DNA from: Bacteroidales bacterium UBA1176
GTDB taxonomy: Bacteria; Bacteroidota; Bacteroidia; Bacteroidales; WCHB1-69
Assembly: GCA_002311645.1 (NCBI GenBank)
Contig: DBYW01000011.1
Span: 27,315 to 91,314, forward strand
Reading direction: 5' to 3'
Length of the DNA stretch: 64,000 nt
Each line of letters starts with the position of its first letter. Position 1 is the stretch's first letter. Positions 7,930-18,054 of the stretch are shown piece by piece. The translations under genes were made by a program, and so were the position numbers. The notes beneath the pieces are model-generated. The model had not been told where the DNA came from. It was given only the letters and a program-made list of their open reading frames with translations, and did no database searches.

Positions 7930-9729
7930 TTATTGTTTCACTACTTTCAGCGTGGATGTCTTCCCATTTTGGAAACGAACCTGCAACAGGTAAAGCCCTG
8001 GGGCGAAATCCGACAGATTGACGGAATGGGAAAGCCCCTCGCAGGGGATGGTCTTGAGCGTTCTGCCCGAGAGGTCCCGGATGGTGACGCTTTCCAACTG
8101 TGCCAGCCCGCTCTCAAGGGTGACGAGACCCTGCGTGGGGTTGGGAAATACCGTCACGGGCAGTGCTCCCGTGGGGCGCGGATCCTCCACCGACACCCTG
8201 TTGTCCAAGACTATTGGGATGCGGTAAACGGTGTCAAGTTCGGGGACGGTTACCCGAAGCAGGGCTTTGTAGCTGCCGGAGAAATAGCCGTTGATGTTGA
8301 AGTTGAGCGCAATGTCGCGGCTCTGATGGGCGTTGACAGAACCGTTGGGCGTGGCAACCTCCACCCAGCCGACGGGGTTGTGCTGCTCGTCTAAAAGCTC
8401 GGTGTTGAAGACAAGGTAGAAGTCTGACTCGTTGACGAAATGCAGTGTGCGATTGAAAACCGAGGAGCCGTCGTCATACAAGGAGACCCCGATGCTGTCG
8501 GGTGTGATGGCAAGCGACGGGTATCCCTCGTTGTAGTTGCTCAGGCAGATGTCGTCAATCCATACGCAGTCGCTGCCCGTACTCACAGAGTAGTCCTTGG
8601 TGTATTGCCACGTCAGGGTGTGCGTGCCCGGCTGTACGGCGAACGAGATTTCTGTCCAGTCGTTGGCGCCCGACCAACGCCCTTTTTGCACCCCGTCAAT
8701 GAAGAAATAGAGCCAGTCGTAGTTGTTCTCGGTCGAGGTTCTGAAGGCGAACGAGACGTAATGGCTATGGTTGACGGTGATGGGCATATTCACCACGCTG
8801 GTGTCGTTGTGGGAGATGGCGCCGCTGCGCAGACTGTACAGGCCGCTGTGTGCGTTCAGGGAGTCAATGCGCCAGTCTGTCCAGACGGAATCCCCGTACA
8901 TCGTCGGCGGGTAGATGCCGTCGCTGAACTCCTCGCAATTGGCGACGCCCACGATGGGGACGATATAGCTGCCGATGGGGACCTGGCTGCCTTGCCGGGC
9001 CACCTGGATGCGTACATCGAAGGTGGTACCGTCCGCAAAAGGCGAACCGGCCTGGATGACGGCCTGGAAGGGGAACGTCTCGTCGCCCCAGAGGGAATCC
9101 TTGGTCATCGGGGCGGAGACCACCTGTATGCCGGGCTGGTCGCACTCCAACGAGAACACCAGGCCCTGCAGCTCGCGGTTGTCGTTGTTGTGGAGCGTGA
9201 AGAGCAGGGTGTCGGTCTCGCCGGCATTCACGAGGCTGTTGTGGTTGCCGTTGTCGCGGATCTCATAGCCCATCACCGAGAGCGAACAGGCCTGCACCCG
9301 GTAGGAGCGGTAGGCAATGGCCGATTCGATGTCGTTGGTAATCAGGAAGGCGAAGGTGATGACGCGCCCGTCGGGGATGTCGGGGCTGATTTGGCAGCTG
9401 GCGCAGTTGTTGAGCGCGTATTGGTTGCCAGGGGCGATATAGTCGAAACTCTCCGTGCTGTCGTGAAAGGTGATGTAGGGGTCGATGGTGGTGACGTGCA
9501 GCTCGCAGTTCTGGAACGGCATCGTGCCGTTGTTGCGCACCGTCACCGAGAACACGAGCTCGCCGCCCGCTTCCAGCGCGGGACTGGCACTGCCATTGGC
9601 CGTGATGAGGACGAACTCCAGGTTCTCCGTGAAACGTCCTCCGAGTTGCGCCCAGGATGCCTCCGTGCAGAAGAGACACCCTGCCAGGAGGAAGAGGTAT
9701 TGTAGTATGTGTTTTTTGAAGGAGAGCAT
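7930..9729 (-). CDS. T9SS cargo protein with Ig/CARDB-like and MAM/lectin-like domains
   Basis: 599 residues. The N terminus (MLSFKKHILQYLFLLAGCLF) is a signal peptide. Residues about 30-255 contain two CARDB-like Ig folds (ELVFSVTVRNNGTMPFQNC; ETDTLLFTLHNNDNREL). Residues about 265-400 resemble the region of the larger paralogues upstream that I read as a MAM/concanavalin-like jelly roll (WTDWRIDSLNAHSGLYSLRSGAI, YDWLYFFIDGVQKGRW, CVWIDDICL). The T9SS domain starts at VFPNPTQGLVTL and ends STLKVVKQ. It lacks the papain-like N-terminal part of the 9814 and 13873 genes, so it looks like a shortened relative of them. It is probably a cell-surface protein with an adhesive or binding role. Confidence 0.8.
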   Translation of the reverse strand: MLSFKKHILQYLFLLAGCLFCTEASWAQLGGRFTENLEFVLITANGSASPALEAGGELVFSVTVRNNGTMPFQNCELHVTTIDPYITFHDSTESFDYIAPGNQYALNNCASCQISPDIPDGRVITFAFLITNDIESAIAYRSYRVQACSLSVMGYEIRDNGNHNSLVNAGETDTLLFTLHNNDNRELQGLVFSLECDQPGIQVVSAPMTKDSLWGDETFPFQAVIQAGSPFADGTTFDVRIQVARQGSQVPIGSYIVPIVGVANCEEFSDGIYPPTMYGDSVWTDWRIDSLNAHSGLYSLRSGAISHNDTSVVNMPITVNHSHYVSFAFRTSTENNYDWLYFFIDGVQKGRWSGANDWTEISFAVQPGTHTLTWQYTKDYSVSTGSDCVWIDDICLSNYNEGYPSLAITPDSIGVSLYDDGSSVFNRTLHFVNESDFYLVFNTELLDEQHNPVGWVEVATPNGSVNAHQSRDIALNFNINGYFSGSYKALLRVTVPELDTVYRIPIVLDNRVSVEDPRPTGALPVTVFPNPTQGLVTLESGLAQLESVTIRDLSGRTLKTIPCEGLSHSVNLSDFAPGLYLLQVRFQNGKTSTLKVVKQ

Positions 9730-9743
9730 TGCGATAAAGAAAC

Positions 9744-9783
9744 TAAGAAATTAAGAAATTAAGAAATTAAGAAATTAAGAAGT
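9744..9783. repeat. 8-bp tandem repeat between two T9SS genes
   Basis: Four perfect copies of TAAGAAAT followed by one TAAGAAGT. The unit is AT-rich and non-coding. A related stretch (ttaagaaactaagaaatt) precedes the 55070 gene. Confidence 0.85.
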
Positions 9784-9813
9784 TAAGAGGTTGATTATTA
9801 ATAGTTTAATATT

Positions 9814-12800
9814 TTAATATTTTAATGATTTAATAACTTTAGTCGTGATGGCGTTTCCGCCTTCCATCCCGATTTTCAGCAGGTAGATGCCGGAGGGCAA
9901 TCTTGACAAATCGATGTTAGTCTGGTAGTCGTTCACCGGAACAGTCGCCACCGTGCGGCCGTAAAGATCCGTGACGGTCACTCTCTCGATAAGGGCGTTT
10001 TCGTGTTGTACAAAAATTCTGCCGCTCGTGGGGTTGGGATAGACTTTCAACTCGCGGGACTGTTCCACGGTCGGGATGCCCACACTGCTGACGTGCATCG
10101 TGACGGGGACCAGCTGCTCGCCGCCCGTGTGGCGGATGCGCAGCGTGGCGTGGTGGTCCTCTTCCGCACAGCCGTAACTGTTGAAGTAAAGGACGACCTG
10201 CCGTTGTCCGTTCGCGTCAATGAAGTCGTTGCCCGGCGCACAGGTAACCCAGGTCGGTGTTTGCCCGTCATCGTCTTCCATCACATTGTTGAACAATACA
10301 ATGCCGTCGAAGGGACTCTCCAAGGTGACGAGTGCGCTGTCGGTCGTGCTGGTGTGTACCCCTAACGAGACCTCGATGCTGTCAGGCTGGATGTCCAAGT
10401 CAAAATCTGCGTCGTTGAATTCCGTGAGGCAGACGTTGTCAATCCAAACTCTGTGATTGACTTCGTTTACAATGCCAAAATTACCTTTCACGACATTCCA
10501 GGTGATGGTGTGGTCACCTGCGGGGATGGTGAATTGTACTTTAATGCTGTCACCCCAAGATGAGCGTGTCCAAGTGCTTTGCAGTATGTCGTCAATGTAT
10601 ATATAGCAATAATCGTTGTTGATAAATAATGTTTTCCAGAGATAGAAAGACAACTGTGCGCTTTGTAAGATGTGTACGTCCATCTGGAGTGTTGCGGTGT
10701 CGAAATCGTTGAGCGGACCACTGCATAGGCGAGTTGAACAGTGGTGGACATAGGTGGCATAGTAGTCGATGCTGTCGAGGATCCAATTCGAATGGATGCC
10801 GTCGCCGTGGAATGGCGCAGATATCAAGCCGTTCTCAAAATCAAAGCAGAACTTTTCGCTTGTGAGGGTGATGGTCTTGGTTTCCAGAAACATCCCTTTG
10901 ACGTAAATATCCAAATGTACATTGAAGGTGGTGCCGTCCACGAAGGCGGAGGACAGGTCAAGTAGGGATGAGATAGAGAAGGGAAGATAGGTAATGGTGT
11001 CGAAATGCCAATGGGATGCGGATAGGTTCACATCTGTCTGCGGGGTGTGCAGATAGATGTCCACGTCATATATGGGCGCCTTGTTGTTCTGCAACGTGAA
11101 CACAAGGGTGTCGGTCTCATCCGGATGAGGGATGATGTCGTTGGCGGACAGGAAAGCGTGCTGTAGCAGTGAGATGTCGTAACGGTGAGCTGTGTAGGTT
11201 CGGGAAATGTTTGCCGATGAGATGTGGTTGTTGAGATGGACGGAGAAGGGAATCGGATAGTTGTCGGGTATGTTGCGATGCACGATGCAGGCGGCGCAGT
11301 GACTGAAGACACGGGGCTCGTTGGGCAGAATATCCCCAAGGGTTTCTGTGCTGTCGAGGAATGTCACAAAGGGGTCGTCGCTGCGGACAAGGATGGTGCT
11401 GTTGTGGTACGGTATGGTGTCGGCATTGAGCAGGGATATGTCGAAGAACAGCGTGTCGCCGGCATAAATGTAGGGGTCGGACTTGTCGTTCACGATGATG
11501 TCGGAGACCAGCACGCGGGAGACGGCACGAGAGGAGAGACGTATGTCCTGGGTGGCCTGTACGTTGTTGTTGTCGTAGCAGGTGACGGCGAAGGTGGTGT
11601 CTTCGAAAGTGTAGTCAACTGTTCCCGACAGGATGCCATCTGAAGAAAGGGTGAGCCCCTCGGGCAGGGTAGAGGGGGTGAAACGATAGCTGCGATGGTT
11701 GATGTCGGAGGCAAAATGCCCGGACGCAGAGGTGTGTTGGATGAGTTGGTTGTCGCCCCGCACCAACGCCGACCAGAAACTGTTGCCCATAAAGTTCATT
11801 GAACCGTAAAGGAATTCTATGCTCCCCGTTGAGTGTAAACGGACAGCGAAGTTGACCGTTTGGACGTTGCCGTTGATGTTGGCGTGGAATACCAAAGTGA
11901 GATTGTCGCTCGCGACAATCTTGCGTACCGAGCAATTCGTCAGATCCGACTTGAATGGGCAGATGGAACGAATGGCCATATCCTGCATAGTCGTGGCTTG
12001 TGAATTGATGGTGGACAGGAAAGGCCAGTCGCCGGACTGGTGGTGGAAGGCGATGTAGCCGTCGGCATAGACCACGATTTTGTCATATTCATCACCGTAG
12101 TATGTGAAGGTGAATGGCAGTTCAACAATGGCATAGCCGTTGTTTACGTTTGAAAGCGGAACATCTTGACCCGATTCCGTCGGGAATGGGACATTGGTTT
12201 CTTCAATCTTGTATCTCCTGTTCAATTCCCAGTGGTAAGGAGGTTTTCCCCCTGTGGCGTGGAGTGTCTGTTGGTAGTTGGAGTCCACTTCCATATCGGG
12301 GAGCAGTGTGTTTTGGATGACGGGTTTGGAGAAATTGATGGCACGCACCACCGACAGCCAAAGGGTGTCTCCCGGCATAAGGGCAACGTGGGTGGATGGA
12401 CAAGCTTGTTCAACAGGCGTCCCGGAGGTGTAGTCCATCAGACTGAAATTTTGCACGACACCTTCGCTGGTATGGTACATATCGGAAAAGGAGGAGGCGA
12501 TCAGGAAGAACTTGCAGGGCTGTCCGGGCTCCACAAAGTTGAGCAAGGGGCTGACATCAAGTCCCAGTTCAAGGGTCTTGTTGGATTCTGTGGAATTTCC
12601 CCCTTGCATATATTGGCAGCCTCCTTGTCGGTTGAAAACGTTGAATTCCAATGTGTTTGTGGGACGTGTGGCGTTGGTGTCGTTGGCTATTCCCGCTGTG
12701 AGTTTGAGCATCTCGCGGCAAGGATGGGTGATGGTGGCCTTGAAGGTGATCTGAGGGAAAACTTCGTCTCTGACTTGCACCACATAGACACACTTGTTCC

Positions 12801-13812
12801 AGATGCCGCCCTCTGCGGGCAGGGAGGCCAACCTGGAATAGGGCAAGTAACAGTAACCGTTGTCACCAAAGCTCTCCCCGTAGGTGTTGCAGATGATGAC
12901 GGCGCCGATTTCCCAGTCACGAAGGTCCACAATGCCATCCCCCGTGATATCTATGTTGTTGGTGTACTGGCCGTCATTGTTGTAATCCCAGCGGACATCG
13001 TCGTTGTATCCGACAATGGTCATAGAATGGTTTACGGTTGAACCGAAATAACTCATTATGTGCTTTCCGGCGTCGGGGTTGCCTTGCGGGATAACAGACA
13101 GGAAGTTGTTGCCGCGGTAGGTGCAGTAGAAATTGGCCAACCCGCCGCTGCTTTCCCCGGCCAGATGGTCGTTCAGCCAATGCTTGAGCGTCAACAGACC
13201 CTCCTCGTCGTCAATGGGGATGGCATACATCTCTGAAATGCGGTTCTTCATTGCGCTGTGATAGGTCTCATAGCCGCTGACCCAACGTCCTGCCCCTCCA
13301 GTACTGTACCATCCGCCCCATTCCGTCACATTGGGTGTGCCCGCCGTACGGATGACCTCCCAAGAATCCAGGAAACTTACACCTTCGTTGGTTCCTTTGT
13401 TGCAGAAGTTCCAGGCGAAATGGGAAGGGTATGCGTAGTTGTGTCCTCCGATGGCATACGGATCTCCACGTTTGCGCATAAGCTCATAACTCAAGGTGTA
13501 GCAAATGGTGCTGGCTTGCCCGCACTCCAGTGCACTTTGATAGAAGACGGGAATCATCCACGGTTGTAGGCTGTTGTTCACTGAAGAGGGTAATGGTATG
13601 TTTCGTTCTGCTTCCGACAATTTTAGCTGTGATATATTGGAAAATGCCGGGTTGTTGAGCTCCAAGACGGGCATTTGGGCATACAGACTGTCCAAATGTG
13701 CTGCCTGTGCGGACATCGCTTCGTGCTCGGGCACATCTTGCGCACGAAGTCCTCCAATATGGGTCGCCCATATCAAGAACAGGATTGCCGGTATCAGAAT
13801 GCACTTTTTCAT
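9814..13812 (-). CDS. Papain-like multidomain T9SS protein (paralogue B)
   Basis: 1,332 residues with a signal peptide of about 1-24. A papain-fold region spans about 85-345: Gln92 and Cys97 in FYQSALECGQAS, His262 in VNHSMTIVGYND, and Asn309 in IICNTYGESFGDNGY match the oxyanion Gln and the Cys/His/Asn triad. Between His and Asn lies a dockerin-like calcium stretch (DYNNDGQYTNNIDITGDGIV, about 276-295). Further along are an Ig-like region with a nidogen-like insert (FTFTYYGDEYDKIVVYADGY), CARDB-like folds, a MAM-like jelly roll, and a T9SS domain (YPNPTSGRIFVQ to TKVIKSLKY). It is likely a secreted surface cysteine protease or protease-derived binding protein. Its C-terminal DNA is nearly identical to the neighbour at 13873. 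Confidence 0.82.
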   Translation of the reverse strand: MKKCILIPAILFLIWATHIGGLRAQDVPEHEAMSAQAAHLDSLYAQMPVLELNNPAFSNISQLKLSEAERNIPLPSSVNNSLQPWMIPVFYQSALECGQASTICYTLSYELMRKRGDPYAIGGHNYAYPSHFAWNFCNKGTNEGVSFLDSWEVIRTAGTPNVTEWGGWYSTGGAGRWVSGYETYHSAMKNRISEMYAIPIDDEEGLLTLKHWLNDHLAGESSGGLANFYCTYRGNNFLSVIPQGNPDAGKHIMSYFGSTVNHSMTIVGYNDDVRWDYNNDGQYTNNIDITGDGIVDLRDWEIGAVIICNTYGESFGDNGYCYLPYSRLASLPAEGGIWNKCVYVVQVRDEVFPQITFKATITHPCREMLKLTAGIANDTNATRPTNTLEFNVFNRQGGCQYMQGGNSTESNKTLELGLDVSPLLNFVEPGQPCKFFLIASSFSDMYHTSEGVVQNFSLMDYTSGTPVEQACPSTHVALMPGDTLWLSVVRAINFSKPVIQNTLLPDMEVDSNYQQTLHATGGKPPYHWELNRRYKIEETNVPFPTESGQDVPLSNVNNGYAIVELPFTFTYYGDEYDKIVVYADGYIAFHHQSGDWPFLSTINSQATTMQDMAIRSICPFKSDLTNCSVRKIVASDNLTLVFHANINGNVQTVNFAVRLHSTGSIEFLYGSMNFMGNSFWSALVRGDNQLIQHTSASGHFASDINHRSYRFTPSTLPEGLTLSSDGILSGTVDYTFEDTTFAVTCYDNNNVQATQDIRLSSRAVSRVLVSDIIVNDKSDPYIYAGDTLFFDISLLNADTIPYHNSTILVRSDDPFVTFLDSTETLGDILPNEPRVFSHCAACIVHRNIPDNYPIPFSVHLNNHISSANISRTYTAHRYDISLLQHAFLSANDIIPHPDETDTLVFTLQNNKAPIYDVDIYLHTPQTDVNLSASHWHFDTITYLPFSISSLLDLSSAFVDGTTFNVHLDIYVKGMFLETKTITLTSEKFCFDFENGLISAPFHGDGIHSNWILDSIDYYATYVHHCSTRLCSGPLNDFDTATLQMDVHILQSAQLSFYLWKTLFINNDYCYIYIDDILQSTWTRSSWGDSIKVQFTIPAGDHTITWNVVKGNFGIVNEVNHRVWIDNVCLTEFNDADFDLDIQPDSIEVSLGVHTSTTDSALVTLESPFDGIVLFNNVMEDDDGQTPTWVTCAPGNDFIDANGQRQVVLYFNSYGCAEEDHHATLRIRHTGGEQLVPVTMHVSSVGIPTVEQSRELKVYPNPTSGRIFVQHENALIERVTVTDLYGRTVATVPVNDYQTNIDLSRLPSGIYLLKIGMEGGNAITTKVIKSLKY

Positions 13813-13872
13813 AAGGAATGGAAATTAGGGGTTACTTCCAAAAGATGCATTTTTTTGCGTTTTGTTACATCT

Positions 13873-16800
13873 TTACTCTTTTATGATTTTGTGCATTATG
13901 TGGTTGCCGTCCACCTGTTCTATGCGTAGCAGATATAGTCCATTGGGCAGCGAGGATAGATCTAAAGTGCCTGTATAGTCGTTTACAGGAATAATTGCCA
14001 CCGTGCGGCCGTAAAGGTCCGTAACAATCACTCTCTCGATAAGGGCGCTTTCGTTTTGTACAAAAACTCTGCCGTTTGTGGGGTTGGGATAGACTCTGAC
14101 GTTGGCGGGGAATTCCACGGTCGGGATGCCCACGCTGCTGACGTGCATCGTGACAGTGACCAGCTGCTCGCCGCCCGTGTGGCGGATGCGCAGCGTGGCG
14201 TGATGGTCATTCTCCGCGCAGCCGTAGCTGTTGAAGTAAAGGACGATCTGCCGTTGCCCGTTGGCGTCAATGTAGTCGTTGCCCGGTGCACAGGTGACCC
14301 AGATCGGCGTGTGCCCGTCTTCATCTTCCAACACATTGTTGAACAAGACGATGCCGCCGAAGGGACTCTCCAAGGTGACGAGCGCGCTGTCGTTTATATG
14401 AGCGGAAACGCCCATCGTGATCTCCACGGTTTCGGGATGAACGTCCAGCTCAAGGGTTGGGTCGTCGAACTCCGCAAAACAGATGTCGTCAATCCACACA
14501 CAGTCGCTATTGCTGTTGGTGCTGTAGTCCTTGATGTATTTCCAGGAGGCGACGTGCTCTCCCGGGGCCACGGGATAGTGCACTTGGGTCCACGCGTGTT
14601 CACCTGCCCAGCGCCCCTGCTGCACACCGTCAATGTAGAAGTAGAGCCAGTCGTACTTGTTCTCCGTCGAGGTGCGGAAGGCGAACATCAGATGCTCGCC
14701 CTGCACAGAGTTGAAGGCGATTTGCACAGCGCTGGTGTCGTTGTGACTGATGGCGCCGCTGCGAAGACTGCCTATGCCCGAGTGCGCCTCCGTGAGGTCG
14801 ATGACCCAGTCGGCCTGCGAGTTGCCGCCAGTGAACTGTGCCGGCACGTTTCCGTCCTCAAAGTCAAAGCAGACGGTTTCGCCGAGAATGGTGACGGTCT
14901 TGGTGTCCACCAACACGCCATGGACGTAGATGTCCACGTAGACGTTGAAAGTGGTGCCGGGCACGTAGTTCGGAGTCACGTAGAGGATGGCCGGCAGTTC
15001 AAACGTCGCTTCTGCAGCGATGGCGTCGAAGTGCCTCGTCGCGACGGGAACCTCCACCTCTGGAAGAGAAGAGTGCAGGCGCAACTCCACGTCTTGGATC
15101 TCGCCCTTATTGTTGCGCAATGTTACCAAGAGCGTGTCCAACTCGATGGGATGCAGCATGCCGGTGTTGTTGTCGTGGTTGAGGATGGCGTAGTGCAGAA
15201 GGGAGAAATCGTAGCTGTGGACGGCAAAAGCGCGCGTGGTGGTGACGGCGGCGATGTCGTTGGCGATCTCGATGGAGAAGGGAATTTCATGCCCGTCGGG
15301 AACGCCTCTTCGCACGACACACGTGACGCAGTTGTTGAGTGTGTACTCGTTGCTGGAACCGATATAGCCGAAATATTCGGTGCTGTCGATGAACGAGACG
15401 AATGGGTCTGTGCTGCGTATATGCAGGACGCCATTGGGATAGGCCATAGTGTCGGTGTTGAGGACGGAAATGGAGAACCGAATCGTGTCGCCCACAAAGA
15501 GATTGGGATTGTCGCTGCCGTTGATTTTGAGGTCTGACATCAGAAGACGCGAGGTGTAGAGGCTGGAGATGTGAAATCGTTGGGTTGTCCCCACGTCGTT
15601 GTTGTCATAGCAGGTGAGCGAGAAGGTGGCGTCCTCGAATGCGCGTTCGGACTTGCCTGACAGGGTGCCGGAGGCGGAGAGTGTCAGGCAGTCGGGGAGG
15701 ATGCTGGGCGTCATCGAGAAGCTGCGGTGCGCAATGTTGGCGGCAACCTGTCTTGAAACAGGCGTGTGCTGGATCACCTGCTGGTCGCCACGCAAGAGCG
15801 CTGACCAGAAATTGCTCCCGGAGAAAGTCATATCCCCATATTGGAACTCAATGACACCCGAAGCGTGCAATGTGACGGCAAAGTTCACTGACGAGGATGT
15901 CTGTCCCGATATCTTGGCAGAGAACACCAAGGTGAGCATGTCGTTGCCTGCAATCTTGCGGACACTGCAGTTGGTCAGGTCGGCCTTGAAGGGGCAGATG
16001 GAGCGGATGGACATGGTCTGCATATCCGAATGTTGCAGGAAGGGCCAGTTGGCGGGCTGGTGGTGGAAGGCGATGTAGCCGTCGGCGTAGACGACAATTT
16101 GGTCGTATTCGTCGCCATAGTAGGGGAACTCGAAAGGCAGGTTGACGATGGCGTAGCCGGTGCCGGTGTTGGAGAGGCTCACAGCTTGTCCCGATTCGGT
16201 GGGGTAGGATGAGTTGGTTTCCGAGATTTCGAACTGCCGGCTCACCTCCCAGCGGTAAGGGGGCTTGCCGCCGGTCGCGGTCAGCGTCTTGCTGTAGGGC
16301 ACAAAGGCCTCCATATCCGGCAGCACCGTGTCCTGGATCTCGGGTTTCGTGAAGTGGATGGCACGCACCACCGACAAGGTGGTCGTCGTGTTGTTGGCGA
16401 TGGGCACGTTGCCGTTGGGACACACCTGCTCATCCTCCACGCCCGAGGTGTAGTCCATCAAACTGAATCCTATAATCTGTCCGTCGCTCGCATTGTCAGG
16501 GTCGTCCTCAATTACGTTGAAGAAGAACTTGCAGGGTGCGTCCGGAGTGGCGTAGTTGAGCAGCGGACTCACGTCAAGTCCCAGTTCGATATCCTTGTTT
16601 GACTCGTCGGTGTTGTCGCCCAACATATAGAGGTCGCCGCCCTGGAAGTTGAAGACGCGGAACTCAAGGGTGTGTTCGGGCTGGGTGGCGTTGACGTTGT
16701 TGGCGATGCCGGCGGTGAGCTTGATCTTGCCGCGCGACGAGTGGCGAATCATTGCCTTGTAGGTGATTTGCGGGAAGACCTCGTCCTTCACCTGCACCAC

Positions 16801-17796
16801 ATAGACGCACTTGTTCCAGATGCCGCCCTCTGCGGGCAGCGACGCTAACTTGCAGTAGGGCAGGTAGCAGTAGCCGTTGTCGCCAAAAGCATCGCCGAAG
16901 GTGTTGCAGAAGATGACGGCGCCGATCTCCCAGTCCTTCATGTTCACCACGCCGTCGCCGTTGATGTCAATGTCGTTGGTATATTGCCCGTCGCCGTTGT
17001 AGTCCCAGCAGACGGCGTCGTTGTAGCCGACGATGGTCTGCGAGTGGTTGACGGTGGTGGTGAGGTTGACCACGATGTGCTTACCCGCCTCGGGCGCACC
17101 GGGAGGAATCACTGAAAGACCGGAGTTGCCGTAGTAGGTGCAGTAGTAGTTGGCCAGACCGCCGGAGCTCTCGCCCGCCAGGTGGTCGTAGAGCCAGTGC
17201 TTGAGCGTCAGCAGTCCCTCTTCGTCGTCCACGGGGATGGCGTACATCTCCGAGATGCGGTTCTTCATCGCGCTGTGGTAGGTCTCGTACCCGCTGATCC
17301 AGCGGCTGGCGCCCCCCGTACTGAACCATCCGCCCCATTCGTTGACATTGGGCGTGCCGGCGGTACGGATTACCTCCCACGTCTCCATAAAGGCTACCCC
17401 GCGACTGCTACCACCGTTGCAGAAGTTCCAGGCGAAGTGCGAGGGGTAGTTGTAGATCATTCCCCATAAAGGGCTCACGTTGCGCCGCCGTGCCAACTCA
17501 TACGCGAAATTATAGCAGATGCTGCTGGCCTGGCCGCACTCCAATGCCGCCTGGTAGAATATCGCGGGCATCCACATCCGCTCTGAGTTGTTTACGTAGG
17601 AGGGCAGCGGGATGTTGCGCTCGTCTTGCGACAATTTCAGCCTCGGAACGTTGCTGAACGCGGCCGCATCCAATGCCTCCATGGGGGGCATAGACGCATA
17701 CAGGCTGTCGATGTCGTATGCTGTCTGGCCAGGCTGCGCGCCGGCAAGGGTCGCCAACAAGGCCAATATGATCAATAGAGCAGACCTCTTTCTCAT
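13873..17796 (-). CDS. Papain-like multidomain T9SS protein (paralogue A)
   Basis: 1,307 residues from ATG 17796 (MRKRSALLIILALLATLAGAQ, a signal peptide). The frame stays open upstream to 17973 but that extension is rejected, because a -7 box at 17824-17831 lies inside it. Same architecture as its downstream neighbour: Gln82/Cys87 (FYQAALECGQAS), His251 (VNHSQTIVGYND), dockerin-like loop (DYNGDGQYTNDIDINGDG), Asn298 (FCNTFGDAFGDNGY), Ig/nidogen-like, CARDB-like, a MAM-like domain (DWVIDLTEAHSGIGSLRSG, YDWLYFYIDGVQQGRW) and a T9SS domain (YPNPTNGRVFVQ). The gap to paralogue B is 60 bp, so the pair is a tandem duplication and likely an operon. Confidence 0.84.
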   Translation of the reverse strand: MRKRSALLIILALLATLAGAQPGQTAYDIDSLYASMPPMEALDAAAFSNVPRLKLSQDERNIPLPSYVNNSERMWMPAIFYQAALECGQASSICYNFAYELARRRNVSPLWGMIYNYPSHFAWNFCNGGSSRGVAFMETWEVIRTAGTPNVNEWGGWFSTGGASRWISGYETYHSAMKNRISEMYAIPVDDEEGLLTLKHWLYDHLAGESSGGLANYYCTYYGNSGLSVIPPGAPEAGKHIVVNLTTTVNHSQTIVGYNDAVCWDYNGDGQYTNDIDINGDGVVNMKDWEIGAVIFCNTFGDAFGDNGYCYLPYCKLASLPAEGGIWNKCVYVVQVKDEVFPQITYKAMIRHSSRGKIKLTAGIANNVNATQPEHTLEFRVFNFQGGDLYMLGDNTDESNKDIELGLDVSPLLNYATPDAPCKFFFNVIEDDPDNASDGQIIGFSLMDYTSGVEDEQVCPNGNVPIANNTTTTLSVVRAIHFTKPEIQDTVLPDMEAFVPYSKTLTATGGKPPYRWEVSRQFEISETNSSYPTESGQAVSLSNTGTGYAIVNLPFEFPYYGDEYDQIVVYADGYIAFHHQPANWPFLQHSDMQTMSIRSICPFKADLTNCSVRKIAGNDMLTLVFSAKISGQTSSSVNFAVTLHASGVIEFQYGDMTFSGSNFWSALLRGDQQVIQHTPVSRQVAANIAHRSFSMTPSILPDCLTLSASGTLSGKSERAFEDATFSLTCYDNNDVGTTQRFHISSLYTSRLLMSDLKINGSDNPNLFVGDTIRFSISVLNTDTMAYPNGVLHIRSTDPFVSFIDSTEYFGYIGSSNEYTLNNCVTCVVRRGVPDGHEIPFSIEIANDIAAVTTTRAFAVHSYDFSLLHYAILNHDNNTGMLHPIELDTLLVTLRNNKGEIQDVELRLHSSLPEVEVPVATRHFDAIAAEATFELPAILYVTPNYVPGTTFNVYVDIYVHGVLVDTKTVTILGETVCFDFEDGNVPAQFTGGNSQADWVIDLTEAHSGIGSLRSGAISHNDTSAVQIAFNSVQGEHLMFAFRTSTENKYDWLYFYIDGVQQGRWAGEHAWTQVHYPVAPGEHVASWKYIKDYSTNSNSDCVWIDDICFAEFDDPTLELDVHPETVEITMGVSAHINDSALVTLESPFGGIVLFNNVLEDEDGHTPIWVTCAPGNDYIDANGQRQIVLYFNSYGCAENDHHATLRIRHTGGEQLVTVTMHVSSVGIPTVEFPANVRVYPNPTNGRVFVQNESALIERVIVTDLYGRTVAIIPVNDYTGTLDLSSLPNGLYLLRIEQVDGNHIMHKIIKE

Positions 17797-17822
17797 ATTT
17801 TTATACTTTACGAAACAAAGCC

Positions 17823-17872
17823 GCAAATGTACATAAATTTTAAATATGCACTGACATGATGTAATTGTTGTG
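17823..17872 (-). repeat. 50-bp promoter-bearing repeat, copy 1
   Basis: Matches 22840-22889 at 45 of 50 positions with no gaps. It contains the -7 box (17824-17831, TACATTTG on the minus strand) that drives the paralogue A gene. The conserved part extends about 40 bp upstream of that box, farther than a bare promoter requires. Confidence 0.75.
17824..17831 (-). promoter_or_regulatory. -7 promoter box for the papain-like T9SS genes
   Basis: TACATTTG on the minus strand, 28 bp before the start at 17796. It fixes the start and probably drives both papain-like paralogues. Confidence 0.65.
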
Positions 17873-17997
17873 ATTTTCCCGCACACCGTCCCTTCCCAGG
17901 GGTTGCAGCGCTCGTTCCCTACCAACCCTGGCAGACCTCTGGCCTGCCAACCACCAACAACCAAAGACCCCATAGTTCATAGCCATAGTTCAAAGTT

Positions 17998-18035
17998 CCA
18001 ACGACCAACCACCAACGACCAACCACCAACAACCA
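17998..18035. repeat. 14-bp tandem repeat (ACCAAC type)
   Basis: Two perfect copies of CCAACGACCAACCA (17998-18011, 18012-18025) followed by a partial CCAACAACCA. Confidence 0.75.
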
Positions 18036-18054
18036 TATTTTCTACCGAGCTCTT

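Noticed and set aside
17797..17973. 59-residue N-terminal extension of the papain-like gene
   Set aside because: It contains the -7 box and part of the 50-bp repeat, and it would place a long polar stretch before a good signal peptide.
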